Of a stretch of 64,000 nucleotides of DNA, positions 22,346-33,665 are shown piece after piece (within the stretch, counting starts at the first letter, position 1; every line of letters begins with the position of its first letter). The notes under the pieces are model-generated. The model searched no databases. It was not told the DNA's origin and worked only from the letters and a program-made list of their open reading frames with translations. Source of the DNA: Nansenia antarctica (Eukaryota; Chordata; Actinopteri; Argentiniformes; Microstomatidae); contig OZ022339.1 in the NCBI GenBank assembly GCA_963989245.1, positions 27,297,703 to 27,361,702 of the forward strand, read 5' to 3'. The translations under genes were made by a program, and so were the position numbers.

Positions 22346-24085
22346 CAGTGTGCGAATTAAATCACGGTGTGCGGGGGAGCCCAGGTATTAAAGCAAAAAA
22401 ATAATAATCTCCTAACGGGAAAAAAATGTCTGGCCAAATCAGGGCCGGTGGCTTTCCGTGCGCAAAGCGCGCTTGCGATTTTCCGTTCTACGTTCTAATG
22501 CTTTGACTTTTCTTTCGAAAAATGTGAATACATTTCCGCGTTGTCGAAAATCAATGACACATCGCTAGTCAACTAACACGGCTTGTTTTGTGAGCCTGCT
22601 AAACAATGTACAGTAGTGTTCTAGTTAACTAGGTAACAATGTAAAGTAGTGTTCTAGTTAACTAGGTAACAATGTAAAGTAGTGTTCTAGTTAACTAGGT
22701 AACAATGTAAAGTAGTGTTCTAGTTAACTAGGTAACAATGTAAAGTAGTGTTCTAGTTAACTAGGTAGCAGTCCAATCCATTTCGCTGCTGTATTTTGGC
22801 TTGACTAGCGAGTTTGTGTTGTGATTCTCAACAACGTAGTTTCACCCTTTTCCATAGTTTTGAATAATACATGTGTGGACTGACGATGTAGCGCTTATTC
22901 TAATAATTATTTAACATAGTTTTATTCTGATAATGATTCCCCCCTCCTCCCAGACTTACAAGGTCACATTATTATTGGATTGGTTGTTTGGTGCCGGGTG
23001 AAGTTAGCTAAACATTTAACCTGCTATCTAGCAAGAGAAACATAATGTCACTCTCCAAAGGAAAGTTGACGGTGGAAACAGGGCATTTAAACAGGAATGG
23101 ACAGCGAACTATGCGTTCATCCTACCTGGTTTCATCAATGCAAAGCCGTTGTGAGACTCACATTTTCCGTGCTCACAATGAATGTTCCCTTCCACCTATA
23201 CATGCGAGTTGTCCTTTTCATCAATGAATGCGATAAAGACGGACTAGAGGAATCGATTGGTGCATAAAAACCTTGAGAACTGCCGGATTAAAGTGACGTC
23301 CATAATAATAATAAATAATAATAATACATTAGACTTATAGCGCTTTTCTAGACACTCAAAGACGTCCATATCACCAGATAGCCAACAAATAGTGACCGAT
23401 GGGAGATGTTTTCTCATTAAGTGAGATTTAATAGCCTAATATTATTTTTTCTATTTTTAATGAATGGCTCATTGTAATTATTATCCCTAGTAATGTAGCG
23501 TGTTTGCTCTGTCATTAAATGTTTTTCAGGAGCATATAGGCTAAGCGGATTCAGCTTCTTTTTTTTTTTTTTGCGCCGATTTAGTTGTCAATGTTTTTCA
23601 TAAAATTAAACTGCATTTGCTTTGTTACTGTTCACATGTGTGGTGCAGTCACATTCACATAGCCTATAAGTAAACATTAAGTTTGAATTATTTACTGAGC
23701 TGGCGTTACTTTTTTCAAACCACACACCGCATGTCGGCTATTTCAGCACCACGCGTTGTCCACCTACTTATCACTATGAGGGGTTCAGCGTCAGTGCACC
23801 CCGCTGCAAGTTACTGTCGCATAGTTGTAGCCAATAAAGGCCTATATGTAGGCTATATAGGCTATTATATATCATTTATATACCTAATACCAACATCAAA
23901 ATAGATTGTATGCCTCTACAAATCATATTACACCAGGTAAAATCCGTCACAACTTGGAATAAATCCATCGCAATTTGGAATATTTTAGAGCTCCCCCAAA
24001 ATTTCACAAACCATGTTTCCAGGGGAGCTCATGTCACCACTAGGGGAGCTATAGCTCCCCGAGCTCCCCCTTATTTCGCACCCTG
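22346..24085. mobile_element. Non-autonomous hAT element inserted in the LINE
   Basis: The 8-base duplication CGGATGGG flanks it (22338-22345 and 24086-24093). The ends are CAGTGTGCGAAT and the inverted ATTTCGCACCCTG. No transposase is visible. It contains a 33-bp tandem array (22602-22766) and a 3' LINE/SINE-like scrap near 23285-23350. Removing it joins the two LINE halves. Confidence 0.88.
22602..22766. repeat. Five tandem copies of a 33-bp unit
   Basis: The unit begins AACAATGTAAAGTAGTGTTC and contains TAGTTAACTAGGT. There are five contiguous copies with one substitution in the first. A related element at 25394-25725 has a single copy. Confidence 0.95.
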
Positions 24086-24904
24086 CGGATGGGACCTGAG
24101 CCCCTCGGGATGGACTTGCCAAGGCTATCCTGGGTGAGGCTCAATCGTCTCCGGACCGGCGTCGGGCGTTTCCGCTCATCAATGCACAGATGGGGCTTGG
24201 CCCCAAATGCGTCGTGCGAGTGTGGTGCAGAGGACCAAACCACAGACCATGTTATCCTGGATTGCCCGGTGTACCACCCACCCAACGGGATGCATGGTCT
24301 GTCGGTATTAGATGACGAGACGATGACGTGGCTTCTGGAGGGGTGTCCAGAAATATAGCCCGGGTGAGCCCCTCAACCAGGTCTCGGGGTGGTAAAAGGG
24401 TAGCCCCTCGGCCCGAGCCTGGTGGAGTGGAGAGGAAAACAACTATCCATACGCCGAAGAAGAAGAACAACAAATCTGTATTTCAGAGTATTATCGTTAT
24501 ATTTCATGGCTTTTCATCAAAAGAGACAACATGATATACACATTGTTAGCGTCTTTGAGCCTCGGAAAAGCGCTGTACAAATAATGAATTATTATTATTA
24601 TTACTGCGGCATTTCGAAGAGAGCGCCTCAGTCAACGTTGGACCCGGAAACACGTCACAACTTAACAACCGACTTTTCTCATGGGGCACCTGGGCCACCT
24701 GGGTCTGGGCTAGCACCTGGGCCACCTCTAGGAGAACGCTGCTGCCTAACCAGCTCGACCGCTTTATTGCCAGCTTGGCAGATAAAAACTACATGCTGGG
24801 AAAGCAGACAGCACCTGCCGCCAACAACATAGAGCGGAGGCTGGTCCAGCTTATCAGCATGTGGCCGACTCTCTGCCTGTCAGACTTACCCCTGCCACGA
24901 CACT

Positions 24905-25199
24905 AGGGTTGCCACCTTTCAGTCAGAGAAATAAGGGACACCTCTCGCAGTAGGGGCCCCGCTCCTCGGGACCACAACCACCACGGGCCCAAGAGCGGGG
25001 TAAGGGCGCCAGTGCTAGTAAATCATAAGTTAAACATCGTTTCAATAAAGCCTTATTATGATATATTGGAGGAATCACGCAATGCGGGTGGATTGAAAAT
25101 ACGGAACAAACAGCGTCCCGTATTGGTTCAAAACGGGACGCATCTTTTAACTGTCAGATACGGGACGATTCCGTATTTTAAGGGACGGGTGGCAACCCT
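24905..25199. mobile_element. MITE with AGGGTTGCCACC termini and 10-base target repeat
   Basis: The inverted ends are AGGGTTGCCACC and GGTGGCAACCCT. The flank GCCACGACAC is repeated at 24894-24903 and 25200-25209. A duplication of 9-10 bases would fit Mutator-like elements, but the superfamily is inference. Confidence 0.75.
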
Positions 25200-25393
25200 G
25201 CCACGACACAGACGGAGTATCTCACACTTGAACGTAGTCGGCTAGGTGGGTCGGTGTCTACACTAACAACCTCCCCGTGTTTAACAGAGGCTGGCCCAGC
25301 TTATCAGTGTGCCTGATACAGTCAAGGGCTAGTTGTTAAAACAAGCATTCATTGTGTGCCGTGTTGACGGAAATTATCCAAAATGTGACCAGG

Positions 25394-25725
25394 TCTAGTG
25401 TTTTGGTCCGTATGTTGGCATCTGATTTAATATGTGAATACATATTATTGAATACGGAAAAATGTGAATACATTTCCGCATTATTGACACACTCGCTAGT
25501 CAACTAACACAGCTTGTTTTGTGAGCTTGCTAACAATGTAAAGTAGTGTTATAGTTAACTAGGTAACAGTGGGGATTACTCACCGAATCCATAGCATTGC
25601 AGTATTTTGGCTTGACTAGTGAGTTTGTGTTGTGATTTTCAACAATGTTGAAATGTATTTCCGTGTTTCAAAATAAAAGTCAGAACATTTTGATTGGTTG
25701 CCGACATATGGACCAAAACACTAGA
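25394..25725. mobile_element. MITE with TCTAGTGTTTTGGTCC termini
   Basis: The inverted ends are TCTAGTGTTTTGGTCC and GGACCAAAACACTAGA. The interior matches part of the hAT element at 22346 (AATGTGAATACATTTCCGC, the 33-bp unit once, TTTTGGCTTGACTAG), so the two share sequence. Confidence 0.7.
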
Positions 25726-27234
25726 CACTAGTTACAAATATCCACTGATAGAGCGGAAGGTTTATCAGAGAAAGAGGCAGCCCTGGTGGCAAGCATGGCT
25801 ACAACCGCCCTACATCTCGCCCAAGGCTCAGTGAGCTGTGGCGGCAGATTCATCATGGTGGACAGCATGATCCAATAGCGCCACTTATGGCTATCGCTAA
25901 CTACGATGGCTGGAGCTGACAGAATGGCGCTCCGGTGTCTGAGAAGGGTCTATGTGGCCCCGCCCTCGACACAGTGACAAAGCGATTGGCCGGTCTTGAG
26001 GAGACCAGGAAGCAGCTGGCTAAGCATTTTTTCCTCTCCAGAAAAGATCTCCTACTGCTCCACTGCCGGGGACCGTGACAGCACAGCCTCCCGATCGGCC
26101 TCTAGCGCCCAAGGCGAGAGACCAGTGTGGACATCCACAGGCGAGAGATCATCCCAATGCCTGGCGTGGAGGGAAGAGAAAGAAGAGAGAATAACTGATG
26201 GCGGGGTCTGAAAGGACCCGCCCCCGTTCTGTTTTTCTCCTACCTTTTAATAGAGAGGCAGTTATTCCAATCATTCCATGCCGACAACCATAGCAGACGC
26301 TGGCCCAGCGTATCAGCGTGTGGCTGGCACTCTGCCTGTCAGACTTACCTCTGCCACGACACAGACGGACTCTCACTCTTGAACGTGTTCAACGCTTAGG
26401 TATGTCGGTCTCTACACCAACAACCTCCCCATGTTTAACAGAAACTGGCCCAGCTTATCAGTGTGTGGCCGGTTTTCTGTCTGCCAGACATGAGCCTGAT
26501 CCAGTGAAGGGCTGTTGTAAACAAGCCTTCATTGTGTAGGGCAATGTCCTTTTCAAAAAGACCCTGTCTTGGCCTTTTCCACCACCACGGTGTACAGCGG
26601 TGGCTGGGGTCAAAAGGAAATTCAAAGATTTCCTGTCAGCTGCACCGCAACTAGTGGCTCAGCCACTCTCTTTGCATTACACAGTGACAAGAGAAGACAG
26701 GTGTTCTGCTAGACAGGACGTTGAGGAAGGGGTATGCACTACAGCTCATTCAGCCTCCTCCGCCCTTCAGGGGCGTGAGAGAGACTGTTTTGTAGTGCCC
26801 AGTGAAGACACGTGCACTCCGAGAGGGATATGCTTTTTAGCATATCTCGACAACCTACTCGTTCTGACCCAATGCCTGAATCGGGCCATTCAAGACACAA
26901 CCTCACTGGTGCAACACCTCACTCCGTTGGGATTAGCTGTCAATTGGGCAACAAGTGCTCCGTGGCCGTCTCAACAGTTCCCCTATCTGGGCATCCAATT
27001 CGATACTGTCGAGATGAAGGTCAGCCTATCAGCACCACAGGAGGCAACTGACTGATTATGTGCTCTGTCGACACGGGCAGATTGTTTGATTATATCCGGT
27101 GAAGGGCACGGCAGGGCTGAGGTCTTCCCCTCAGCTTCTGGTCTGCTATGGCGGACAGAAAGCGGGGGCACCACTCTCGAAGCAGCGGCTGTCTCGTTGG
27201 CTTTACGAGGCGATCAGTCTCGCATACGAGTCTA

Positions 27235-29160
27235 AAGCCCAATTTATACTTCTGCGTCGAATTTACGCGCGGCTACACCGTAGCCTATGCAAGGGCTCTC
27301 CCAATTTATAGTTCTGCATTGGTCGGTCTGCGTCGCGTTGGTCGGTGTACTCATAGCGGCATAAAAGCGATTTTTTGTTATAATTGTTGTAAAGAAAATG
27401 TCTATAATGCATTGAAATGACATTAAACTAAGATCTTCGGCGTATGGGTAGTTGTTTTCCTCTCCACTCCACCAGGCTCGGGGCCGAGGGGCTACCCTTT
27501 TACCACCCCGAGACCTGGTTGAGGGGCTCACCGGGGCTATATTTCTGGACACCCCTCCAGAAGCCACGTCATCGTCTCGTCATCTAATACCGGCAGACCA
27601 TGCATCCCGTTGGGTGGGTGGTACACCGGGCAATTCAGGATAACATGGTCTGCGGTTTGGTCCTCTGCGCCACACTCGCACGACGCATTTGGGGCCAAGC
27701 CCCATCTGTGCATTGATGAGCGGAAACGCCCGACGCCGGTCCGGAGACGATTGAGCCTCACCCAGGATAGCCTTGGCAAGTCCATCCCGAGGGGCTCAGG
27801 GCCGGCGACTGGGATGTGGTTGCGGAGTTTGGAGGTGTTAGTCTCCCACTCCGCGCGCCACATATAATCCGCCCATCCTGCCGCACTGATGTTAAGATCT
27901 CTGCATTGCTGCCTGAGATCCTGTGCGGCAGGCACAAATGGGTGTCTCGACTTGAGACGCCGGGAGGGCTCAGCTGTTATAGTGAGCCTATCATGGAGCA
28001 GATGGTTATTAAGCTCCACGGCCCGGCAGGGGAGACGTGCTGTGGCTCCCATGCGGCGGAGGCCCACGGGGGTAGGACGCAGGCATCCTGTCACAATGCG
28101 CAAGGCTTCGTTTATAGGCGAGTCGATGAGGCGGGTGTGGGCACTGCGACACCATACTGGGGCGCAGTATTCACTAGTTGAATAAACGAGGGCTAGGGCT
28201 GCCGTGCGCAAGGTCCTTGCGCCGGCGCCCCAGCCCGAGCCAACCAGTCGCCTCATCAACGCCACACGAGCTGTTAACTTCTTGCGCAATGACTCGAGGT
28301 GGCGGCGAAACGTGAGCGTCCTGTCCAATGTCACGCCGAGATAGATTGGCTCAGCGGAACATGGCAGGGGAGTTCCATCTAGGTGTACTCTAAGCTCACG
28401 TTTAGCCTCCCTGTTGTTAAGGTGGAAGGCAGCCGACACCGTCTTTGCCTCGCTAAGCTTCAATCTCCATTTCCGGAAGTATGCCACTAGTGTCTGCATG
28501 TCCTGGCTCAGAATCCCCTCCACAGACTGCCAATTTCCAGCAGAGTACACCACTGCGAGGTCGTCTGCATAGGCGTACTTCCGCGAGAGTGTGTTGGGCA
28601 GGTCATAGGTGTAGATATTATAGAGGAGGGGGGCCAGGACCGATCCCTGAGGGACGCCGTTCTTCAGGCGTCGAAGCCTGCTTAGCTGTCCGCAACCGGT
28701 GGTGAGGGTAAAGCTGCGGTTACGGATGAGCTCCATGATCAATCTGACCATGTGCCTGTCCGGCAGCAGGCGGAGCAGCTTGCAGGAGAGGCCGCGATGC
28801 CATACGGTATCGTAGGCAGCCGTCAGGTCTATAAAGACGGCCCCGGCCTTCTTTTTTGCCGAAAAGCAATCCTTGAGTCATAAGGGTGACGCGTCGACCG
28901 TCGATCAAGATATTATGATGGTTATCATAATTTTTCTAATCTTTATTAATAAGTAATTATAGAAAAAGTAAATGACATTTCTGTCATGGCTTCCACATTT
29001 TGGCCTACGAGAGAGTCGGAATCATGTCGGAATCATGTGCTACCAAGCGGACCAATCACAGTGCTTACGGTCTGCGTAGGCACTTCCGCTTAGTTACATT
29101 TTTGGAGAGGTGCGCGTCAACCTACGGCGTAGATTTTACGCAGAAGTATAAATTGGGCTT
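27235..29160. mobile_element. MITE with AAGCCCAATTTATACTTCTG termini, split by a LINE
   Basis: AAGCCCAATTTATACTTCTG at 27235 and its complement ending at 29160 are flanked by TA on both sides. Removing the LINE at 27435-28906 restores a sequence that matches the relative at 58330-58945. It lies inside the tyrosine-recombinase part of the DIRS-like remnant. Confidence 0.75.
27435..28906 (-). mobile_element. Jockey-like LINE, 5' truncated, with intact 404-codon RT ORF
   Basis: The target duplication AAGAT is at 27430-27434 and 28907-28911. The minus-strand ORF 28751-27537 carries reverse-transcriptase motifs NGVPQGSVLAPLLYNIY and YADDLA, then the AEPIYLGVTLDRTLTFRRH thumb segment and a C-terminal CECGAEDQTADHVILNCPVY zinc-knuckle-like motif. 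The frame actually begins upstream of the first Met (codons for AVFIDLTTAYDT near 28830). The endonuclease half is missing, so it cannot move on its own. It differs from the 21632 copy by retaining the RT core. Confidence 0.85.
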
Positions 29161-29162
29161 TA

Positions 29163-29385
29163 GGGGCAGCCTGTGACAGCTGGCTCATTCCACCAGAGGC
29201 ACGGCAACTTCAGTCGCCATTCTCAGGGGAGTGGGAGTGAAGAAGATCTGTGAGGCGAAGGATGAGGTTGTCGCCATCACCTTTTGTACGGTATTACTTG
29301 AAGGATATCTCTTCCTCATCTTTCGCTCACTCTGTCCTCAGCATGGCTGGTGACTAGTGTAGCGGGAATGGCACTTGGGTTATAC
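29163..29385 (+). pseudogene. DIRS-like tyrosine recombinase, C-terminal piece
   Basis: After the MITE the recombinase track resumes. AHSTRGTATSVA lies at 29183 onward, the signature HxxR box of DIRS/YR recombinases, followed by ICEAKD and, in another frame, FVRYYLKDISSSSFAHSVL. Frameshifts disable it. Together with 27150-27234 it forms one former domain. Confidence 0.65.
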
Positions 29386-29386
29386 C

Positions 29387-32300
29387 CTGTGGCGGCTGTG
29401 GCGCAGGAGGTAGAGCCGGCCTCTAATGATCGCAAGGTCTGGCCACATGTCAGTGTCCTTGGGCAAAACACTGAACCCCAAAATTGCTTCCAATGAGCGG
29501 GCCGGCGCCTTGCATGGTGACTTACTTGACTTATGCCGTTGAATCTCTTGCAGAGCAAAGGTCATCAACGACTCTTGGCTTTCTTTTCCACCTCTCCCCA
29601 GCTGGTACCCTGCCTCTTCAACTCCGCCTCAGAGTCCCGCCTCCAGCTGTTTCTGGGCCTTCCTCTTTTCCGCTTTCCCTGTGGGTTCCATGTCAGGGCC
29701 TGTCGTGTGATGGTAGCTGCTGGTTTGCGCAGGGTGTGACCAATCCATCCCCACTTCCGTCTCCTGATCTGGCTCTCTACTGGCTCCTGGCTCCCTCTCT
29801 GCCACAGTTCCTTATTACTGATTTTATCTGGCCACCTGATTTTGAAGATGCGCCTCAGACAGATGTTGATGAAAGTCTGGATTTTCTGCAATGTTTTCTT
29901 TGTCATTCTCCATGTTTCTGAGCCATAGAGAAGGACACTTTTGACATTAGAGTTAAAGATGTGCACTTTCGTTGGAGTAACTATTTCCCTTGAGGCCCAG
30001 ATGTTCCTCAGGATGATAAATGCTGCTCTGGCTTTGCCTACCCTAGCAGTGACATCACTGTCTGTGCCACCCTGCTTGTCAATGACGCTGCCAAGGTAGG
30101 TGAAGGAGTCGACTTCTCTGATGGGTCTGTCGTCTATGATGACGGGGGTGGTGTTCGGGGTGTTAATCCTCATCAGTTTGGTCTTTTCCTTGTTCATCCT
30201 GAGGCCTGCTGCAAGGGATGTGATTGAAAGCTGGGTGGTCTTGTCCTGCATGTGGTTATAGCTGTGTGACAGGAGTGCCAGGTCGTCAGCAAAATCAAGG
30301 TCATCAAGCTGTGACCAGAGGGTCCACTGTATGCCTTCCTTCTTGCCCGCTGTGATGGTCTTCATTATCCAGTCTATGACCAGGAGGAACAAGAAGGGTG
30401 ACAGTAGACATCCCTGTCGCACTCCGGTCTTGACCTCGAAACTGTCTGACGTCTGGCCTGCATGTAAGACCCTGCAAGTCATTCCCTGGTAGGACCAGGG
30501 AGATGATCTTCTCAGGGACTCCGTAGTGCCTCATTAGTTTCCACAGTGTCTCTCTGTCCACACTATCAAAGGCCTTTTCGTAATCTACGAAATTTATGAA
30601 TAGGGAGGAGTTCCACTCTATAGATTGTTCCACTATGATGCGTAGTGTGGCAATCTGGTCGGCACAGGATCTGTTACTCCTAAAACCTGCCTGCTGGTCT
30701 CGAAGTAGGGGATCAACTGCAGTTCTCATTCTCTCCAGTAACACTCTGTTCAGGACTTTGCCTGGTACTGAAAGAAGCATGATTCCCCTGTAGTTGTTGC
30801 AGCAGGTTAGGTCTCCTTTCTTTGGAATTTTGATAATAACTCCTTCCTTCCAGTTTTCCGGCACCCTCTCCTCCTCCCAGATTGTTGCGAAGAGGCTGTG
30901 GAGCATCTCCGTGGTGGTTGCGATGTCGGCCTTGATTGCTTCTGCTGGTATTCCATCCGGCCCTGCAGCCTTTCCTGACTTCAGAGCCCTGATAGCCTGT
31001 CTGATCTCTGCCCTGCTGGGTTTCTCACAATTTATTGGTAGAGGTGTATCTGCTGGTGGTATGTCTGGCCTTACTACTGGGTTTGGTTGATTAAGAACTT
31101 CTTTGAAGTGCTCTGCCCATCTTCCCCGCTGATCCTGAATGCTGGAAATTGGTTTGCCCTGCTTGTCCTTCACTGGCTTACCAGACTGGTGGAACTTGCC
31201 TGCTAGCTGTCTGGTGATACTGTATAGGTCCCTCATATTCCCCTGTACTGCTGCCGTTTCGGCCTGTGAGGCCAAACTGTCCATGTGGGCCTTTCTGTCC
31301 TTTCTGAAACCCCTCTTCACCTCCTTATTCGCCTTGCTGTAAGCTTCCTGTGCCTTTCCCTTCGCTGCTCTTGTCTTACCTATGTTCATCCTTTCCTTCT
31401 TCCCTTTCCTCTCCTTCAGCTTCAGCAGTGTTTCGGCCGAGACCCAGTCCTGGTGTTTTGTCTTCCTCCTCCCAAGGACCTCCTCGCATGTGTCCAGCCA
31501 GATCTTCTTTGACTGCGGCCACCGGGTCTCCACATCTCCCTTTCCCTCCATTCCTTCGTCCTGCAGTATCTGGAATCTGTTCTTGAGGCTTATCTGTAAA
31601 CTTTTCTCAACTTCCCTGTTCCTAAGAAGTTCCAGGTCATACCTTGCTGTTGTGTTGCTGGTGTTGTGGTGTCTTTTCAGGCGGAGCTTTGCAGTCATCA
31701 GAAGGAGGTGGTGGTCTGATGATACATCTGCTCCCCTCTTCACTCGCACATCTTGGCATGACCCTCTGAACCTTCGACTGATACATATGTGGTCTATTTG
31801 GTTTTCTGTTACCTTGTCAGGGGAAATCCATGTGGCCTTGTGGATTCGTTTGTGTGGGAATCTGCTGCCTCCTATGACCAGCTGGTTTATGGAACAGAGG
31901 TCTGCGAACCTTTCTCCATTTTCGTTCATCTGGCCCAGCCCATGTGCTCCCATGATATCTTCATACCCAGTGTTGTCAACTCCGATCTTGGCGTTGAAGT
32001 CTCCCATGAGAACAGTGACATCGCCCCCTCTCTGTCTGTCCAAGACACCCTGTAGCTGGTCATAGAAGTTGTCTTTGTTTTCCTCTGTGCCTTCGTTGGT
32101 TGGAGCATAGCACTGGATGACATTTAGCTTGATGTTCTCTCTCTGGGTGGCAAACTGAGCAGTGATTATTCTTGGGCTCACTGGTTCCCAGCCGATTAGA
32201 GAGCGCTGAGCTTCTGGAGCCAGCATGAGGGCCACTCCTTCTGTGTGGTGTGCTCCCTCTTCTGCGTGTCCCGAGTAGAGCACCAACTCCCCTGATGTTA

Positions 32301-32855
32301 GCTTTTTCTGCCCCGCTTGCAGCCACCTCGTCTCACTCAGTCCCAGGAGAGGGATGCCATAGGTCCTCATCTCCTGTGCTACCTGGACTGTCCTCCCGGT
32401 CTCGAACATGGTCCTGATGTTCCATGTAGCGATCTTGGTGATGGTCCTGGGGGTTAGCAGGGGGGTCTGCCTTACAGCGTCCCTTCGGCTTTGGCTGTCT
32501 GGCGTCATATACTCTGTGGAAGCCCCTCTTTCCCCAAGCCGTGATGTTTTCGTTTTGTCGTTAATGTTTCCGGAACCAGTTTAACTTTTTGTGCTGTGGA
32601 GTGGTTGGCCCCACGCGCAACCCCCACTTCTGGAGGGCCATGTGCTGCTCTTAGTCAGGTTTGCCCCACCCAAGGACGATAGAGCCCTCGGGTGAGGGTC
32701 CCCCTAAAGCCCCCCCACCACTACAAGGTGGCAGCACATCGGGGGGGGCCTTGCATGGTAGCTTGCCGCTATTGGTGTGTGAATGGGTGAATGAGAGGCC
32801 GTTGTAAAGCGCTTTGGAATAACGCGCTATATAAGTCAGTCCATTTAATCCTGGT
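29387..32855 (+). mobile_element. tRNA-derived SINE split by an RTE-like LINE
   Basis: The SINE head GGCGGCTGTGGCGCAGGAGG through CCTTGCATGGT is at 29391-29518. The remainder, from CCTTGCATGGTAGCTTGCCG to AAGTCAGTCCATTTAA, is at 32749-32850. The 11-base word CCTTGCATGGT occurs at both junctions and is the target duplication of the LINE. Confidence 0.85.
29519..32748 (-). mobile_element. RTE-like LINE, nearly full length, one frameshift
   Basis: The element of 3230 bases is bounded by the 11-base target duplication. The 5' ORF (32508-30304, 734 codons) has an apurinic-type endonuclease domain (ATWNIRTM, SETRW, MGDFNAKIG, SSDHHLLL, about residues 25-270) and the first RT motifs (AGPDGIPAEAIK, FVDYEKAFDSVD). 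The second ORF (30482-29565, 305 codons) continues with GVRQGCLLSPFLFLLVIDW and the catalytic FADDLALLSH. The break is a single reading-frame slip at about 30480-30500. RTE affiliation is from the overall EN-RT layout and short length, and is moderately sure. Confidence 0.85.
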
Positions 32856-32859
32856 TGTG

Positions 32860-33480
32860 GTGGATTCCTCTCAAGTTTCTGTCAAGAGTAGATGCGGAAA
32901 TTGCCTGGGGAGGACGTTCTCCTCCAGGTTGTTTTTCTGCGATAATGACAGCCCTTCGTGTTACACTTAGGGGCTAGATCAGAGGGACAGACCCGGTGTA
33001 GATTGGATTAACACCTCTGTGTTGGATTGAGCCAACATCGTTGGTCAGTTCCGGGTGCCACTGAGATTATTATGTTCTGATTAAGGATTTAGGGTCTCAG
33101 TGGGGGTACATTTGGCCTTACTCTCTACGCCTAAACCAATAGGAGCAGCTCCCCTATGGGTCGGAGCTCCACGAAATAGAACGATAGTTACTGAAGGTAG
33201 ACTCCAGTTCTATGAGTGGAGCGGACCCCCATAGGGCTGCTGGCCCACCTCAACTTGTTCAACCCGGCTGTATTATGTACTTTTGAGAGGATGAGTGACA
33301 GGTGTCACCCCATTATATAGCACCCATAAGGGGCAGAGATATTTAAAAGTTTCAGTCATTGGCTACCTAGGTAGCAGGTTGGGGTAAAACAATAGTAGCA
33401 GAGCTTCCCAATGGGAAGCCGCTACACTCATAGAACTGAAGTCTGCCTCCAGTAACTATCTTTCTACCTCCAGTAACTAT
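32860..33480. repeat. Possible DIRS-like terminal region with inverted repeat
   Basis: A 33-base stretch at 33187-33219 (AGTTACTGAAGGTAGACTCC) recurs inverted at 33426-33458. Between them are ATGGG/CCCAT-rich words. The position, after the split SINE that sits in the DIRS remnant, suggests the element's terminus. No ORF. Confidence 0.4.
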
Positions 33481-33665
33481 CTTTATCTCTTCTCAACACA
33501 CTGAGCATCTTCTCAACATACGACAGTATTCATATTTTCCTTTTCAGGAAATGAAACTCCCCGAATTTATATATAATATATATAATAAATGCACAAAAAA
33601 TGCATTTGTAAAGTGCTTTTCACTCAATATACATCACGATAGTATATGTTTTTAAGTACATTTGT

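Larger units (their letters stand above)
21632..24465 (+). mobile_element. Jockey-like LINE copy, internally deleted and split by an hAT element
   Basis: A 12-base target duplication AACAACAAATCT occurs at 21620-21631 and 24466-24477. The coding track reads AVFIDLTTAYDT then jumps from LLRLL to SQ/AEPIYLGVTLDRTLTF, so the catalytic part of the reverse transcriptase is missing. After the hAT insertion it resumes with the C-terminal CECGAEDQTTDHVILDCPVY zinc-knuckle-like end. It is the same family as 27435-28906. It is a dead copy. Confidence 0.85.
24600..27234 (+). pseudogene. Degraded DIRS-like retrotransposon, left part
   Basis: Recognisable pieces, in order, are: a gag-like stretch near 24750-24900 (DRFIASLADKNYMLGKQ); a reverse-transcriptase piece at about 26840-27050 (YLDNLLVLTQ, LGLAVNWATS, PYLGIQFDTVEMKVSLS); and the start of a tyrosine-recombinase C-terminal lobe at 27150-27234 (PLSKQRLSRWLYEAISLAYES). 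A segment with CTGGCCCAGCTTATCAGTGTG occurs twice (about 25290 and 26440). Two MITEs interrupt it (24905-25199 and 25394-25725). Many frameshifts are present. Assignment rests on the RT plus tyrosine-recombinase order and is tentative in its outer limits. Confidence 0.55.

Noticed and set aside
22602..22766. CRISPR-like array
   Set aside because: The 33-bp units are contiguous without spacers, in a eukaryotic transposon.
31382..32065. 227-codon plus-strand ORF
   Set aside because: It lies antisense to the RTE-like LINE endonuclease frame, which has clear motifs.
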